Source: Nitrosomonadales bacterium
GTDB taxonomy: Bacteria; Pseudomonadota; Gammaproteobacteria; Burkholderiales; Gallionellaceae
Direction: 5' to 3'
DNA length: 64,000 nt
Assembly (NCBI GenBank): GCA_016177795.1
Contig: JACOUM010000007.1
Span: forward strand, 62,001-126,000
The position numbers and the translations under genes are program-made. Positions within the stretch are counted from its first letter, which is position 1; every line of letters begins with the position of its first letter. Under the pieces are notes generated by a model. That model saw nothing but the letters and a program-made list of their open reading frames with translations, was not told where the DNA came from and ran no database searches. This document shows positions 1 to 8,780 of this stretch, piece by piece.

Positions 1-895
1 CGACCAGATCACGCGCAAACTCATCCCAGGTCTGATAGCGTTTTGCCATATCCTTTTCCATCGCACGCCGCACAATCGCATCCAGTTCTGACGGCGTTTC
101 AGGGCGAAACATGCTGGGTGGCGGCGGTTCGATGTTGAGAATGTGATAGATCATGCTGAAGTTGTTGCTCGCATCGAACGGCAGTTTGCCGGTGAGCAGC
201 TTGTATATCACCACCCCCAGCGAATAAATGTCGGTCTGGTGCGTCAGCGGCAACTCTTTGACCTGCTCGGGCGACATATAGGCCGGCGAACCCACTCCGC
301 TGACCTGGGTGGTTTGCTGGTTCAGAATCGCGGCCGATCCAAAATCCGAAATCTTGATATTCGTCTTTCCCTGTAGCAGGATATTGGCGGGTTTGATGTC
401 ACGATGAATCACCCCCTGATACTGCGCATACTCAAGCGCTTTGCAACACTTGTAGGTGATTTCCGCAATCGTGCTGATCGGCAGCAAACTGTCCACCTCG
501 GCGTACTGCTCAAGGGTGCTGCCCTCGACGTATTCCATCACCATATAATTCATGTCGCCGTCCATCACGGCATCCAGGATTTTTACAATGTGCGGATGAG
601 ATAACTTGCCGGCCAGAGAGGCCTCCGTCATCAACAATTTGCGATAAATCCTGGCAGTATTGACATCGCGTAAGCTTTTCAAATCGAATAGCTTGATCGC
701 AACCTGCTGTTTGCTGAACGCGTCGGTAGCCAGGTACACGGTACTGGTTGCCCCGGTGCCTAGTTCGCGCACGATTTCGTATTTGCCGATTCTATCCATC
801 TGGGTCATCTTGTTCGAAACGACGCAATTCTGCGCACTTTGCGCTGCAAAGTCCAGATTGCGAATTGCCTCATCTAAAATCCGAGTGAAACTCAC
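1..895 (-). CDS. Serine/threonine protein kinase (C-terminal part outside window)
   Basis: This is a Hanks-type kinase read leftward; its 3' end runs off the left edge. Visible motifs in order are a glycine-rich loop (GTGATSTV), the lysine in VAIKLFD, HRDIKPAN in the catalytic loop, DFGSA for metal binding, and SPEQ with a downstream TDIYSLG helix. The kinase domain is complete to roughly subdomain XI. The start is uncertain. ATG at 808 and 799 directly precede the kinase domain, but the frame stays open to a GTG at 895 and the extra 29 codons look coding (FTRILDEAIRNLDFAAQ), so I place the start there; neither start has a good Shine-Dalgarno. The substrate is unknown. It diverges from the sensor kinase to the right. 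Confidence 0.85.
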   Translation of the reverse strand, partial: MSFTRILDEAIRNLDFAAQSAQNCVVSNKMTQMDRIGKYEIVRELGTGATSTVYLATDAFSKQQVAIKLFDLKSLRDVNTARIYRKLLMTEASLAGKLSHPHIVKILDAVMDGDMNYMVMEYVEGSTLEQYAEVDSLLPISTIAEITYKCCKALEYAQYQGVIHRDIKPANILLQGKTNIKISDFGSAAILNQQTTQVSGVGSPAYMSPEQVKELPLTHQTDIYSLGVVIYKLLTGKLPFDASNNFSMIYHILNIEPPPPSMFRPETPSELDAIVRRAMEKDMAKRYQTWDEFARDLV

Positions 896-1054
896 TCGCT
901 GTCTCACGTAAGAAATTTGAGTGAAATGTCCTGCCCGAAGCATCTGAACGGGAGGCAAGGTGGGATAACGATGAACGATTAGATGCGTTCGCCATAAAGA
1001 TGAGCGACAATGGCGTCAATGCGTAACTCAACAAGGCACAGCAGGGGCATGATA

Positions 1055-2923
1055 ATGCAATCTAAAAAATATCGCCTTGGTTTGTCGGGAAAGCTGGTGC
1101 TGGCCATTTTGGCCGTGGGTGCGATCCCCCTGGTAACAAGTCTTTCAGTGGCCTACTACAGGGGCAGCAGCGAACTTCAAGATGTAATCGGCGCAAACTT
1201 CCAGGCACTGGCCGAGGTCAGCGCTGCGAAGGTGGATGCGGAGCTCCAGCGAATCCTCACAGTTGATCGCACGCTGGCACAGCAGGCGGCGGATAATTCC
1301 GAGGTACGCACAGAACTCATTGGCAATCAACCCCGGAGCAAGAATTTATCTGCGGTTCAGTTCGATTGGCCCCCAATCACGGAAACCGAGTCTGTTTCAG
1401 GCGCCCTTGAAGCATCTTGGGTGACGGGGCCAGAAGCAGGGCTTAACGGAGCGAAAGCCGCAACCTCGTCCACCGGGAATGCGGCAGCCAGGGTGACCGG
1501 GCTATACCTGAACAGTGCGACTCAAGACACCCTGCTTCATATAGCGGTGCCGATTTACGACAGAAAAGAAACATCAGCTATTGGTTGGTTGCACCGCGAT
1601 TATGATGTCAAAAAATTGTTCGACCCTCTCGTCTACCCGGTCCGGTTCGGTAGCACCGGTCACGTGATGCTTATTAATAACGCCGGAATGATCGTCAGTT
1701 GTCCTTTGCTGGCAACAGGAAGCCGCATCGAAGATCGGACTCTTCTCGCCCTTGTCACGATTGATCATGCGGGTTGGACTACTGCGGAAAACAGCGGGCA
1801 CGGCAGTCATGAGTTTTCCATCATAGGTTATGCGCCTCTGGCCGGAGTAAATTCTCTTCTGCCATCAGGTGAGTCATGGCACATGTTCGTCTGGCAGGAT
1901 TCCCGGGAAATTTTTGCCCCGGCAAAAAGCCTCCTTATTGGCGTACTGCTTGCCGGCCTGCTTTCCCTGGGATTGCTTGGCGCCCTGAGCTACTATGCAA
2001 GCCGCCGCATCGTAAAACCGGTCCAGAGGCTGCGCCATGAGGCGAGTCGCATCGCCGGCGGTGATCTGAGCCAGCCATTAGCTGTTCACACGGGCGATGA
2101 AATCGAGGAACTTGCCGACGAATTCGACGGGATGAGAATTCAACTGCGCCAGCACATAGATACCCTGGAAGATAGAGTTGAGGAACGGACCCGGGAGCTA
2201 AGAGAGAATCAGGCCGAAAAAGATCGTGTTATGGAGCAACTCATTCAGGCGGAAAAGATGACGGCAATCGGCACGATGGTCAGTGGCATCGGACATGAAA
2301 TCAACAACCCTCTTTATGTCATCATGGGCAGGGCTGAGGCGATACGGGATGAAAAGGATATTTCAGCGTGTAACGAGTATGCCCGGGATATCATCAAGCA
2401 CGGCAAACACATTTCGGCCATCGTAAAGAACCTTTCCGGGTACATCCGCCCTGCCGGCCAGCATGAATTGGAGAAAGTCGACGTGCATGAGAAACTCGCC
2501 GAGGCACTTGCAATGGCGAAACTTTCACAGCTGGACGATCGAATTGAAATCCGTCAAAACTTCGCGCCGGTACCCGAAATAGCTGCCAAGCCGGAAGAGA
2601 TCCAGCAGGTCTTTTTCAATGTTATTCGCAATGGCATCCAGGCCATGAAGGGAAAGAAGGGCATCCTGGAGGTGACGACCACCCTTGAGGACGGCCAAGT
2701 TTGCATACGCATCCAGGATATGGGGACGGGGATCAGGACAGAGCACCTTGGCAAGATATTTGACCCATTTTTCACCACCAAGGGGCCGGACGAAGGCGAA
2801 GGCTTGGGTATGTATATTGTGCGGAAGATTGTAAATAAGTACAATGGAACTATCACTTTGGCAAGTGAAGTAGGCAAAGGGACAACGGTAACCATTCGGC
2901 TACCCGGCGTGAAATCTATCTAG
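1055..2923 (+). CDS. Membrane sensor histidine kinase (Cache-like periplasmic domain, HAMP, HisKA, HATPase)
   Basis: The 622-residue protein autophosphorylates and should pass phosphate to the receiver encoded next to it. Order: TM1 about residues 11-32; a large periplasmic region resembling a Cache domain; TM2 about 292-313; HAMP about 315-368; a coiled coil; the H-box with His414 in GHEINNPL; the N-box near 522 (NVIRNGIQ); G1 (DMGTGI); the F-box (FDPFFTT); and G2 (GEGLGMYIV). The frame is open to 1010, but AGGGG at 1043-1047 sits 7 nt before the ATG at 1055, which decides the start. HEINNPL is typical of NtrB/DctB-like kinases. The ligand is not known. Confidence 0.9.
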   Translation: MQSKKYRLGLSGKLVLAILAVGAIPLVTSLSVAYYRGSSELQDVIGANFQALAEVSAAKVDAELQRILTVDRTLAQQAADNSEVRTELIGNQPRSKNLSAVQFDWPPITETESVSGALEASWVTGPEAGLNGAKAATSSTGNAAARVTGLYLNSATQDTLLHIAVPIYDRKETSAIGWLHRDYDVKKLFDPLVYPVRFGSTGHVMLINNAGMIVSCPLLATGSRIEDRTLLALVTIDHAGWTTAENSGHGSHEFSIIGYAPLAGVNSLLPSGESWHMFVWQDSREIFAPAKSLLIGVLLAGLLSLGLLGALSYYASRRIVKPVQRLRHEASRIAGGDLSQPLAVHTGDEIEELADEFDGMRIQLRQHIDTLEDRVEERTRELRENQAEKDRVMEQLIQAEKMTAIGTMVSGIGHEINNPLYVIMGRAEAIRDEKDISACNEYARDIIKHGKHISAIVKNLSGYIRPAGQHELEKVDVHEKLAEALAMAKLSQLDDRIEIRQNFAPVPEIAAKPEEIQQVFFNVIRNGIQAMKGKKGILEVTTTLEDGQVCIRIQDMGTGIRTEHLGKIFDPFFTTKGPDEGEGLGMYIVRKIVNKYNGTITLASEVGKGTTVTIRLPGVKSI

Positions 2924-2934
2924 GAGGATTGCAA

Positions 2935-3339
2935 ATGTCGCACAAGATATTAGTGGTGGATGATGAAGAGGAAGTTCGCAAAACGATCCGGCTCCAACTC
3001 AAAGGCACTGGCCTGGAGGTCGTGGAGGCAGAGGACGGAAAGAAAGGGATCGAAGTACTGGACGCCGAGAATGTTACCCTTGTGGATGCGATCCTCTGCG
3101 ATGTACGGATGCCCAATATAAACGGCGTTGAGGCCATTGCATACTTCCGTCGCGAGTATCCGCATATCCCTGTCATCGTGTTGACCGGTTATCCTGATGT
3201 CAAGCTTGCAGTGGAATTCATGAAAGAGGGCGTTGTTGAATATCTCGTCAAACCGGTGGAGAAGGAGAAACTGGTTGAAACGGTTATGAAAGCTATCGAT
3301 CAGCGTACTTTTGTCGGCGGGAGCGGGCCCAAAATGTAA
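2935..3339 (+). CDS. Stand-alone response regulator receiver (CheY-like)
   Basis: This is a single receiver domain of 134 residues with no output domain. The acidic pocket is D9/D10, the phospho-acceptor is D56 (CDVRMPN), the switch threonine is T84 (VLTGYPD) and the conserved lysine is K106 (LVKPVEK). AGGAGG at 2922-2927, overlapping the stop of the histidine kinase, lies 7 nt before ATG 2935; an in-frame TTG at 2929 lacks this spacing. Coupling to the kinase gene makes the two a cognate pair. Without an effector domain it must act through a protein partner or a phosphorelay. Confidence 0.92.
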   Translation: MSHKILVVDDEEEVRKTIRLQLKGTGLEVVEAEDGKKGIEVLDAENVTLVDAILCDVRMPNINGVEAIAYFRREYPHIPVIVLTGYPDVKLAVEFMKEGVVEYLVKPVEKEKLVETVMKAIDQRTFVGGSGPKM

Positions 3340-3395
3340 ACTGTGATTCAGCGCTGATTTTAAGCCAGCCTCAGCCGCAACCCTGTACGACTTCC

Positions 3396-3469
3396 GGTAA
3401 GGACGGAGTCACGGAGCAGGCGGCTGAGGATGGGTCCTAGTTGAAACGGCGATTGAATCGGTATTGCAT
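3396..3469 (-). pseudogene. Probable IS1595/ISXO2-type transposase C-terminal remnant
   Basis: The reverse strand reads MQYRFNRRF in one frame and continues as QLGPILSRLLRDSVLTG after a frame change. The YRFNRRF block followed by a leucine-rich end is typical of the C-terminus of IS1595-family (ISXO2-like) transposases. Only about 25 residues can be recognised and the frame is broken, so this is debris. The rest of 3340-3520 holds nothing else I can name. The family call rests on one short motif. Confidence 0.35.
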
Positions 3470-3520
3470 GTCGGCCAGTCGGAGCACGAGGGCCTGTATT
3501 TTTGTTCACTGTTCCGTGAT

Positions 3521-4110
3521 GGGCCGGGAGTATCCTGAATTTCAGGTAAACGGGATTCGTTAATGTTGCGGCATCCTGTCCCCGAGCCGGATAGTAGAAC
3601 GGTTCAGCGCCGTTTTCCAGTCCCTTATCTCCATCGTCCATTTTTTGCTGATGTTTTGCTGTGCCAGGTAGAACAGTTTTAACAGCGCCTCATCAGACAG
3701 AAACGAGTTCCGGCTCTTGGTAGTCATCCGCAAGCTCATGCTCAGCGCCTCAATCGCATTGGTGGCGTAAATCACTTGCTAATCCCCGGCGGATATTCAA
3801 AAAACGGCGCAATGCGGGCCCAGTTGCGCCGCCGGCTTTGCGCAATTTCCAGCTAACGAAGTTCTGGCTGTGGCGCACCATGCTGCACGGCAGTCTTGGG
3901 AAACACGGTATCAATGGCTTCCGTGAAGCCCTTTAGGCCATCTACGCAGGCGATAAAGATGCCCGACACACCACGGTTTCTGAGTTCTGTCACCGCCTGC
4001 AGCATGAATCTGGCTCCTTCGGTCCGGGCGACACCTCGGCGCCATACATTTTTTCCAGATTTCCCTGTATCTCACGCACGGTCATGCCACGGGCATGCAG
4101 GCATTGAAAT
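3521..4110 (-). pseudogene. Degenerate IS256-family transposase remnant
   Basis: Three collinear pieces of an IS256-type transposase lie on the reverse strand. The first is a middle part reading GMTVREIQGNLEKMYGAEVSP (about 4027-4095, written here as motif only). The second is TEGARF followed by RGVSGIFIACVDGLKGF and then AIDTVFPKT. The third is an intact C-terminus at 3560-3775 with IYATNAIEALSMSLR and KKWTMEIRDWKTALNR. Internal deletions remove the segment between EVSP and TEGA and the one before PFFEYPPG. Frameshifts and an in-frame stop also break it. The palindrome CCTGAATTTCAGG near 3530-3542 probably belongs to the element's end. It is not functional. Confidence 0.8.
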
Positions 4111-4142
4111 ACTTTGCAACAAAGCCCGCCATCCCGAAAGGT

Positions 4143-4170
4143 TTGAACCACAGGCGAAAGCAACTATCAT
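4143..4170 (+). promoter_or_regulatory. Predicted sigma-70 promoter of bepA
   Basis: TTGAAC (4143-4148) and TATCAT (4165-4170) are separated by 16 nt. The predicted start of transcription falls at about 4177, at the ATG of bepA (4178). No Shine-Dalgarno precedes that ATG, so the message may be leaderless. The promoter lies just beyond the transposase debris. Confidence 0.45.
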
Positions 4171-4177
4171 AACGACC

Positions 4178-5614
4178 ATGAAAAAACTTTCCATAGTGCT
4201 GTTGCTGTGCCTTTCGCCCTGTGCCATGAGCGATGGTTTGCCTGACTTGGGCGATACTTCGCAAACCGTGCTCACTCCGCTGCAAGAACGCCAGATCGGC
4301 CAGCAAAGCATGATGCAGATTCGCGCCAGCAAACAATATCTGGACGATGCCGAAATCAATGATTACCTCAATCGGCTCGGCTATAAACTGGTTGAAAACA
4401 GCGCGGAACCCGGTTTGGGCTTCGAGTTCTTTGTGCTCAATGATTACAACGTCAATGCCTTTGCCATGCCGGGCGGTTTTATCGGCGTGAACAGCGGGTT
4501 GCTGTTGACGGCGCAGAGCGAGTCGGAGCTGGCCGCCGTGCTAAGCCATGAAATCGCCCACGTCACACAACACCATCTGGCGCGCATGATCGCCGGACAA
4601 CAGGGCGACAGCCTGGCCTCAATGGCCGCCATTGCCATCGCCATCCTTGCCGCGCGCAACAACCCGCAGGCTTCGCAGGCGGCAATAACCAGCATGCAGG
4701 CGCGCGCCATGCAGAAGCAGCTTGATTTCACCCGCACCCACGAGCAGGAAGCGGATCGCATCGGGCTGGATATTTTGCAGAAGTCAAATTTCAATATCCA
4801 CGCCATGCCAGAATTTCTGGACCGGTTGCAAAAAGCCACCCGCTTGCTGGAAGGAAACATGCCGGGCTACCTGCGCACTCACCCGATCACCAGCGAACGT
4901 ATCGCCGATATCGAAAACCGCGTGCAGAAACAATCCTATCGCCTGATTGCCGACAGTCTGGATTTCCAGCTAGTGCGTACCAAACTGATCGGAGGGCAGA
5001 AAACTGCGGCGGATGCCATTGCCTATTTCAGCGATGCGCTGGGCGCGCAAAAACACGGCAACCCGATTGTGCAACGCTACGGACTGGTCAGCGCCCTATT
5101 GCGCAACAACGAAACCGAACGCGCCATGCAGGAACTGGCGACGTTACGCGGGCAAGCACAGGACGACCCGATAGCCAGAAATAATCCGATGATAGAAACC
5201 CTCACCGGGCAGGTTAAACGTGCCGCCAAGAACGACACCGGTGCACTGACGTTTTATCGCGCCGCCGTACAGAATCATCCACAGCATCGCGCCCTGATTT
5301 ACGATTACGCCGACCTTCTGCTGCGCAGTAACCAGGCGGAAATCGCCATCAAACTGCTCACCGAGCAACTCATCCGCCATCCCAGCGACACTACACTTTA
5401 CGACCTGCAAGCGCGCGGCTACAACTTGCTGGGTAAACGTTTCGAGCAACACCAGGCGCTGGCTTACAGCTATGCCTGGCAAGGCAACCTGTACGCATCG
5501 ATTGAACAGCTCGAATTGGCTAAACAGAGCGGCGGGAGCTTTTACCAGCTCTCCACAATCGAAAGCGACTTGCGGGAGTTGCGTGAGATGGTGGATCCGC
5601 GCGGCAGCAAGTAA
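4178..5614 (+). CDS. bepA: M48 metalloprotease/chaperone BepA with TPR repeats
   Basis: This periplasmic zinc protease and chaperone takes part in outer-membrane protein quality control and assembly of the LPS translocon LptD. A signal peptide opens the 478-residue product (MKKLSIVLLLCLSPCAMS). The zinc site is HEIAH at 124-128 with the third ligand E191 in EADRIG. The C-terminal half carries TPR-like helices (about 290-470). The frame is open upstream to 3896, but that part overlaps transposase debris and lacks a signal peptide, so ATG 4178 is chosen. The length fits the YfgC/BepA family. Confidence 0.92.
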   Translation: MKKLSIVLLLCLSPCAMSDGLPDLGDTSQTVLTPLQERQIGQQSMMQIRASKQYLDDAEINDYLNRLGYKLVENSAEPGLGFEFFVLNDYNVNAFAMPGGFIGVNSGLLLTAQSESELAAVLSHEIAHVTQHHLARMIAGQQGDSLASMAAIAIAILAARNNPQASQAAITSMQARAMQKQLDFTRTHEQEADRIGLDILQKSNFNIHAMPEFLDRLQKATRLLEGNMPGYLRTHPITSERIADIENRVQKQSYRLIADSLDFQLVRTKLIGGQKTAADAIAYFSDALGAQKHGNPIVQRYGLVSALLRNNETERAMQELATLRGQAQDDPIARNNPMIETLTGQVKRAAKNDTGALTFYRAAVQNHPQHRALIYDYADLLLRSNQAEIAIKLLTEQLIRHPSDTTLYDLQARGYNLLGKRFEQHQALAYSYAWQGNLYASIEQLELAKQSGGSFYQLSTIESDLRELREMVDPRGSK

Positions 5615-5706
5615 CCTTGGTGCGGATCACCCGGATTAGCGCGACTTCCTGCGGCCGCATATACACGGGGCGCAGCACGCCCCGCGACTTTCCATCCAGC
5701 CCGGCA

Positions 5707-6072
5707 CTAAACCGAAAACGATGACCCGCAACCGCAAGTGGACGCGGCCTGGGGATTTTTGATAACAAACTGCGAGCCTTCCAGCCCTTCCTGATAATCG
5801 ATTTCCGCACCGGCCAGATACTGGAAACTCATCGGATCAATCAGCAATTGCACCCCATTCTTGCTCAGCACGGTGTCGTCTTCGTTGGTTTCCTCATCGA
5901 AGGTAAAGCCGTACTGGAAGCCGGAACAGCCGCCGCCGCTGACGAACACGCGCAGTTTGAGATCGGCGTTGCCCTCTTCCTCAATTAATTGCTTTACTTT
6001 GTTGGCCGCGTTATCGGTAAAAATCAGCAGATCTTGCGTTTCGGCCACTGGCTGTTCGGTCACTGCATTCAT
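5707..6072 (-). CDS. erpA: Iron-sulfur cluster insertion protein ErpA
   Basis: A-type Fe-S carrier of 121 residues that hands [4Fe-4S] or [2Fe-2S] clusters to apo-enzymes. The three conserved cysteines are present: C49 in GGGCSGF and C113/C115 in CGCGSSFSV at the C-terminus. The N-terminal extension of about 15 residues is common in betaproteobacterial ErpA. It is the last gene of a leftward group (argC, DUF6776, bactofilin, erpA), 24 bp after the bactofilin stop. ErpA matters for isoprenoid and respiratory Fe-S enzymes. Confidence 0.95.
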   Translation of the reverse strand: MNAVTEQPVAETQDLLIFTDNAANKVKQLIEEEGNADLKLRVFVSGGGCSGFQYGFTFDEETNEDDTVLSKNGVQLLIDPMSFQYLAGAEIDYQEGLEGSQFVIKNPQAASTCGCGSSFSV

Positions 6073-6096
6073 GTTGCTCTCCTTACAATAAATAGA

Positions 6097-6504
6097 TTAT
6101 TCGCCGCTGTTCAGCTTGAATGCCACCACTTTATCTTGCGCCGCAGCATCACTGTGTATCAGGCGGCCTTCGACGATTGCGCCCAACTGGATTTCCAGTG
6201 TGTTGTAATGCACATCACCATTGACCTTGGCTTTGCCTTGTAGTTCCAGATATTCGCTGGCGGATACCGGACCGCAGATCGTGCCGTTGACTACCAGATG
6301 AGTAACATTCACCTCACCGTTTACCCGCGCATGCTCGCTCAACACCAGCGTACTCTGCTTATCTTGTGCGGCGATGACATTGCCGTTCACCTGCCCGTCA
6401 ATACGCATCCCGCCGCTGAAATTCAGATTCCCTTCGATAGTCGTACCCGCACCGATCAGGGAATCGATGCGGTTCTGCGGCTTGCTGTGTTTTTTGCCAA
6501 ACAT
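6097..6504 (-). CDS. Bactofilin family protein
   Basis: Cytoskeletal beta-helix protein (DUF583) that polymerises without nucleotide. The 135-residue product has a short basic N-terminal tail (MFGKKHSKPQNRID) and then repeated hydrophobic turns of the bactofilin fold (TIEGNLNFSGGMRIDG, VNGEVNVTHLVVNG, VNGDVHYNTLEIQ). The start is ATG 6504, directly after a GGGGGAGGGG ribosome-binding site; longer frames to 6678 overlap the DUF6776 gene. It lies 22 bp downstream of that gene, so the two are probably cotranscribed and may work together at the envelope. Confidence 0.9.
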   Translation of the reverse strand: MFGKKHSKPQNRIDSLIGAGTTIEGNLNFSGGMRIDGQVNGNVIAAQDKQSTLVLSEHARVNGEVNVTHLVVNGTICGPVSASEYLELQGKAKVNGDVHYNTLEIQLGAIVEGRLIHSDAAAQDKVVAFKLNSGE

Positions 6505-6526
6505 GAATCCCCTCCCCCAATTCCCT

Positions 6527-7264
6527 TTAAGACAGGTCAACGCTCTGCCGCACTCTTGGCTCGCTCGCGCCCTGTTCAAATATCCGCACCTGAATGCCCT
6601 CCAGCTGGGCGTCTTGGGGCAGCTGGATGCTTTGTTCAATGCGCCGATAATACTTGAAACTGAGCTGGAATTGGGCATTTTCTGACGCGTCTTGCGGGAA
6701 CAAATGCGTGGTTCGCTGCCCGTCTTTCAGCACCGTGGCCACCAGCTGATAACTGCCATTGAACTCCTTGACACGTTGGCCGCTTTGCACCAACAGCATG
6801 CGCAAATGATATTCGCCGGGCATTCTGTCGCGCTCCAGCTTCAGGCGATGCACCCCCAGCTCGCCCGCCTTGCCATGCGTCGCGGTAAGATTCTGGAAAA
6901 ACGCCAAATCCTCCTGAAGGCGGACATTTTCATCCGACAGATTTTTCAACTGCCGGGACGTCTCCTGGTTGCTGGCCTGCTCGATTTGAATTTGCCGTTC
7001 ATGCTGCGCTACCTGGCTGCTCAGTTGCGTATTCTCTATTCCCAGCTTGGCAACCTGTTCGCGTAATCTGGTCAATTCCTTCTGGGTTTCTCCACGATGG
7101 AATCCCGCCAGTTCCAGCCCGCTGCCGTACGCCCACCAAGCCAACCCCAGCGCCGCCAGTACAAACGGCACCGTCAAGCTCCAGCGCAAATACCACGGAA
7201 TATGCGGCCGCACCGATAGTTTCGGCGCGGAAATGCTGAAGCTGCGTTTAACGCGCCGCCACAT
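6527..7264 (-). CDS. DUF6776 family bitopic membrane protein with coiled coil
   Basis: The 245-residue protein has a basic cytoplasmic N-terminus, one membrane helix at about residues 28-48 (LTVPFVLAALGLAWWAYG), a coiled coil of about 70 residues (60-130, rich in Q, E and L), and a beta-rich C-terminal domain with no recognised catalytic motif. This resembles the uncharacterised DUF6776 family. It sits 1 nt after the argC stop and 22 bp before bactofilin. The layout suggests an envelope structural protein that could anchor the bactofilin; that is inference. Confidence 0.7.
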   Translation of the reverse strand: MWRRVKRSFSISAPKLSVRPHIPWYLRWSLTVPFVLAALGLAWWAYGSGLELAGFHRGETQKELTRLREQVAKLGIENTQLSSQVAQHERQIQIEQASNQETSRQLKNLSDENVRLQEDLAFFQNLTATHGKAGELGVHRLKLERDRMPGEYHLRMLLVQSGQRVKEFNGSYQLVATVLKDGQRTTHLFPQDASENAQFQLSFKYYRRIEQSIQLPQDAQLEGIQVRIFEQGASEPRVRQSVDLS

Positions 7265-7265
7265 T

Positions 7266-8294
7266 TCAGGGAAGCAACGGAACGTTGTCCAGAGCCGAGC
7301 TTTCCGGCAGCCCGAACATGATATTCATGTTCTGCACCGCCTGTCCCGCTGCGCCCTTGACCAAATTGTCGATCACCGACAATACCACCACGGTATCGCC
7401 GTCCTGTGGCCGGTGTACCGCAATGCGGCAACGGTTCGCGCCGCGCACCGAACGCGTTTCCGGATGACTGCCCGCAGCCATCACATCCACGAACGGTTCG
7501 TTGGCATAACGCTGCTCGAACAACGCCTGCAAATCCACCTCGCGCGCCAATCTGCCATACAGCGTGGCATGAATACCGCGAATCATCGGAGTCAGGTGCG
7601 GCACGAAGGTCAGGCCGACTGGATTGCCGGACACGCACGCCAAACCCTGTTTGATTTCGGGCAAATGACGATGACCTGCGACCCCATAGGCCTTGAAGTT
7701 ATCCGCCGCTTCGGAGAACAAAGTCGCAATCTCCGCCTTGCGTCCGGCACCGGAAACTCCCGACTTGGCATCGGCAATCAAATTGTTCGGCTCGATCACA
7801 CCTGCTTCCAGTAGCGGGATGAACCCCAGTTGCACCGCCGTCGGATAACAACCGGGATTGGCAACCAGCCGCGCTAACCTGATCTGTGCGCGATTCACTT
7901 CCGGCAAGCCATACACCGCCTCTGCAACCAGATCCGGGCAGGCATGGCTCATGCCATACCATTTTTCCCATGCGGCGATATCCTGCAAACGGAAGTCGGC
8001 GGCCAGATCGATCACCCTTACCCCCGCATCCAGCAGCGCGCGCGCCTGCTGCATGGCGATACCGTTCGGGGTAGCAAAAAACACCAGGTCGCATTGTTCC
8101 AGATGCGCCTCATCCGGATGGATAAACGGCAAATCCACAAAACCGCGCAGGCTGGGAAACATTTGGCTGACCGGGATACCCGCATCGGCGCGCGAGGTAA
8201 TCACCTGCAACGCAACCTGCGGATGCGCCGCCAGCAAGCGCAGCAGTTCCACGCCGGTGTAGCCCGTGCCACCCACTATGCCAACTTTAATCAT
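7266..8294 (-). CDS. argC: N-acetyl-gamma-glutamyl-phosphate reductase
   Basis: Third step of arginine synthesis: NADPH reduction of N-acetylglutamyl phosphate to the semialdehyde. The 342-residue product has the nucleotide-binding GGTGYTG near the N-terminus, catalytic C149 in NPGCYPTA, and the conserved HRHLPEI segment. Start ATG 8294 is preceded by GAGGAAGG; the frame is open to 8462 but that part overlaps the rpsI terminator. The gene is separated from rpsI by a terminator and heads the leftward argC-DUF6776-bactofilin-erpA group. Confidence 0.95.
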   Translation of the reverse strand: MIKVGIVGGTGYTGVELLRLLAAHPQVALQVITSRADAGIPVSQMFPSLRGFVDLPFIHPDEAHLEQCDLVFFATPNGIAMQQARALLDAGVRVIDLAADFRLQDIAAWEKWYGMSHACPDLVAEAVYGLPEVNRAQIRLARLVANPGCYPTAVQLGFIPLLEAGVIEPNNLIADAKSGVSGAGRKAEIATLFSEAADNFKAYGVAGHRHLPEIKQGLACVSGNPVGLTFVPHLTPMIRGIHATLYGRLAREVDLQALFEQRYANEPFVDVMAAGSHPETRSVRGANRCRIAVHRPQDGDTVVVLSVIDNLVKGAAGQAVQNMNIMFGLPESSALDNVPLLP

Positions 8295-8340
8295 CTTTGC
8301 CTTCCTCAAAACACCCTGCATCATACAACAAAACCCCAAT

Positions 8341-8367
8341 GCAAAAGCCGCCCGGAGGCGGCTTTGC
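8341..8367 (-). terminator. Rho-independent terminator after rplM-rpsI
   Basis: On the reverse strand AAAGCCGCC (8365-8357), a 4-nt loop and GGCGGCTTT (8352-8344) form a 9-bp stem ending in TTTTGC. It lies 19 bp after the rpsI stop and about 50 bp before argC, so it separates ribosomal-protein from arginine transcription. Confidence 0.7.
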
Positions 8368-8385
8368 GAGGAATACATCCGGCGA

Positions 8386-8778
8386 TTAACGCTTGGAGAA
8401 CTGCTTGCGGCGACGCGCCTTGCGCAGACCGACCTTCTTGCGCTCCACTTCACGCGCATCACGAGTCACCAGACCGGCATCCTTCAATACGGGCTTGAGC
8501 GAAGCGTCATAATCAAGCAGCGCCCGCGTGATACCGTGACGCACCGCACCAGCCTGGCCTGCTTCGCCACCACCGGTTACGTTGACCATAATGTCGAATT
8601 TTGTCAGGGTCTCGGTCAGCGCCAGCGGCTGGCGCACGATCATGCGGCCGGTTTCGCGGGAGAAAAACACATCGACCGGTTTGTCGTTTACGACGATGTC
8701 ACCCTTGCCTGGCTTGATAAACACGCGAGCCACCGCACTTTTGCGGCGACCGGTTCCATAGTTGTAATTCACGCTCAT
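8386..8778 (-). CDS. rpsI: 30S ribosomal protein S9
   Basis: S9 binds 16S rRNA near the decoding site. The 130-residue length is standard. The N-terminus reads [30 protein letters not shown] is present, and the tail is basic, ending in the conserved KFSKR-like QFSKR that reaches toward P-site tRNA. It lies 2 bp after rplM in the usual rplM-rpsI operon. Confidence 0.98.
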   Translation of the reverse strand: MSVNYNYGTGRRKSAVARVFIKPGKGDIVVNDKPVDVFFSRETGRMIVRQPLALTETLTKFDIMVNVTGGGEAGQAGAVRHGITRALLDYDASLKPVLKDAGLVTRDAREVERKKVGLRKARRRKQFSKR

Positions 8779-8780
8779 GA

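Noticed and set aside
4110-4132. TTTGCAACAAAGCCC as the end of a third insertion sequence
   Set aside because: It recalls the TTTGTTGCAAA-type ends of several IS families, but there is no partner end and no transposase, so it cannot be assigned.
5667-5685. CGGGGCG/CGCCCCG hairpin between bepA and erpA as a terminator
   Set aside because: The stem is good but no T run follows on either strand; convergent genes may use it, but evidence is too thin.
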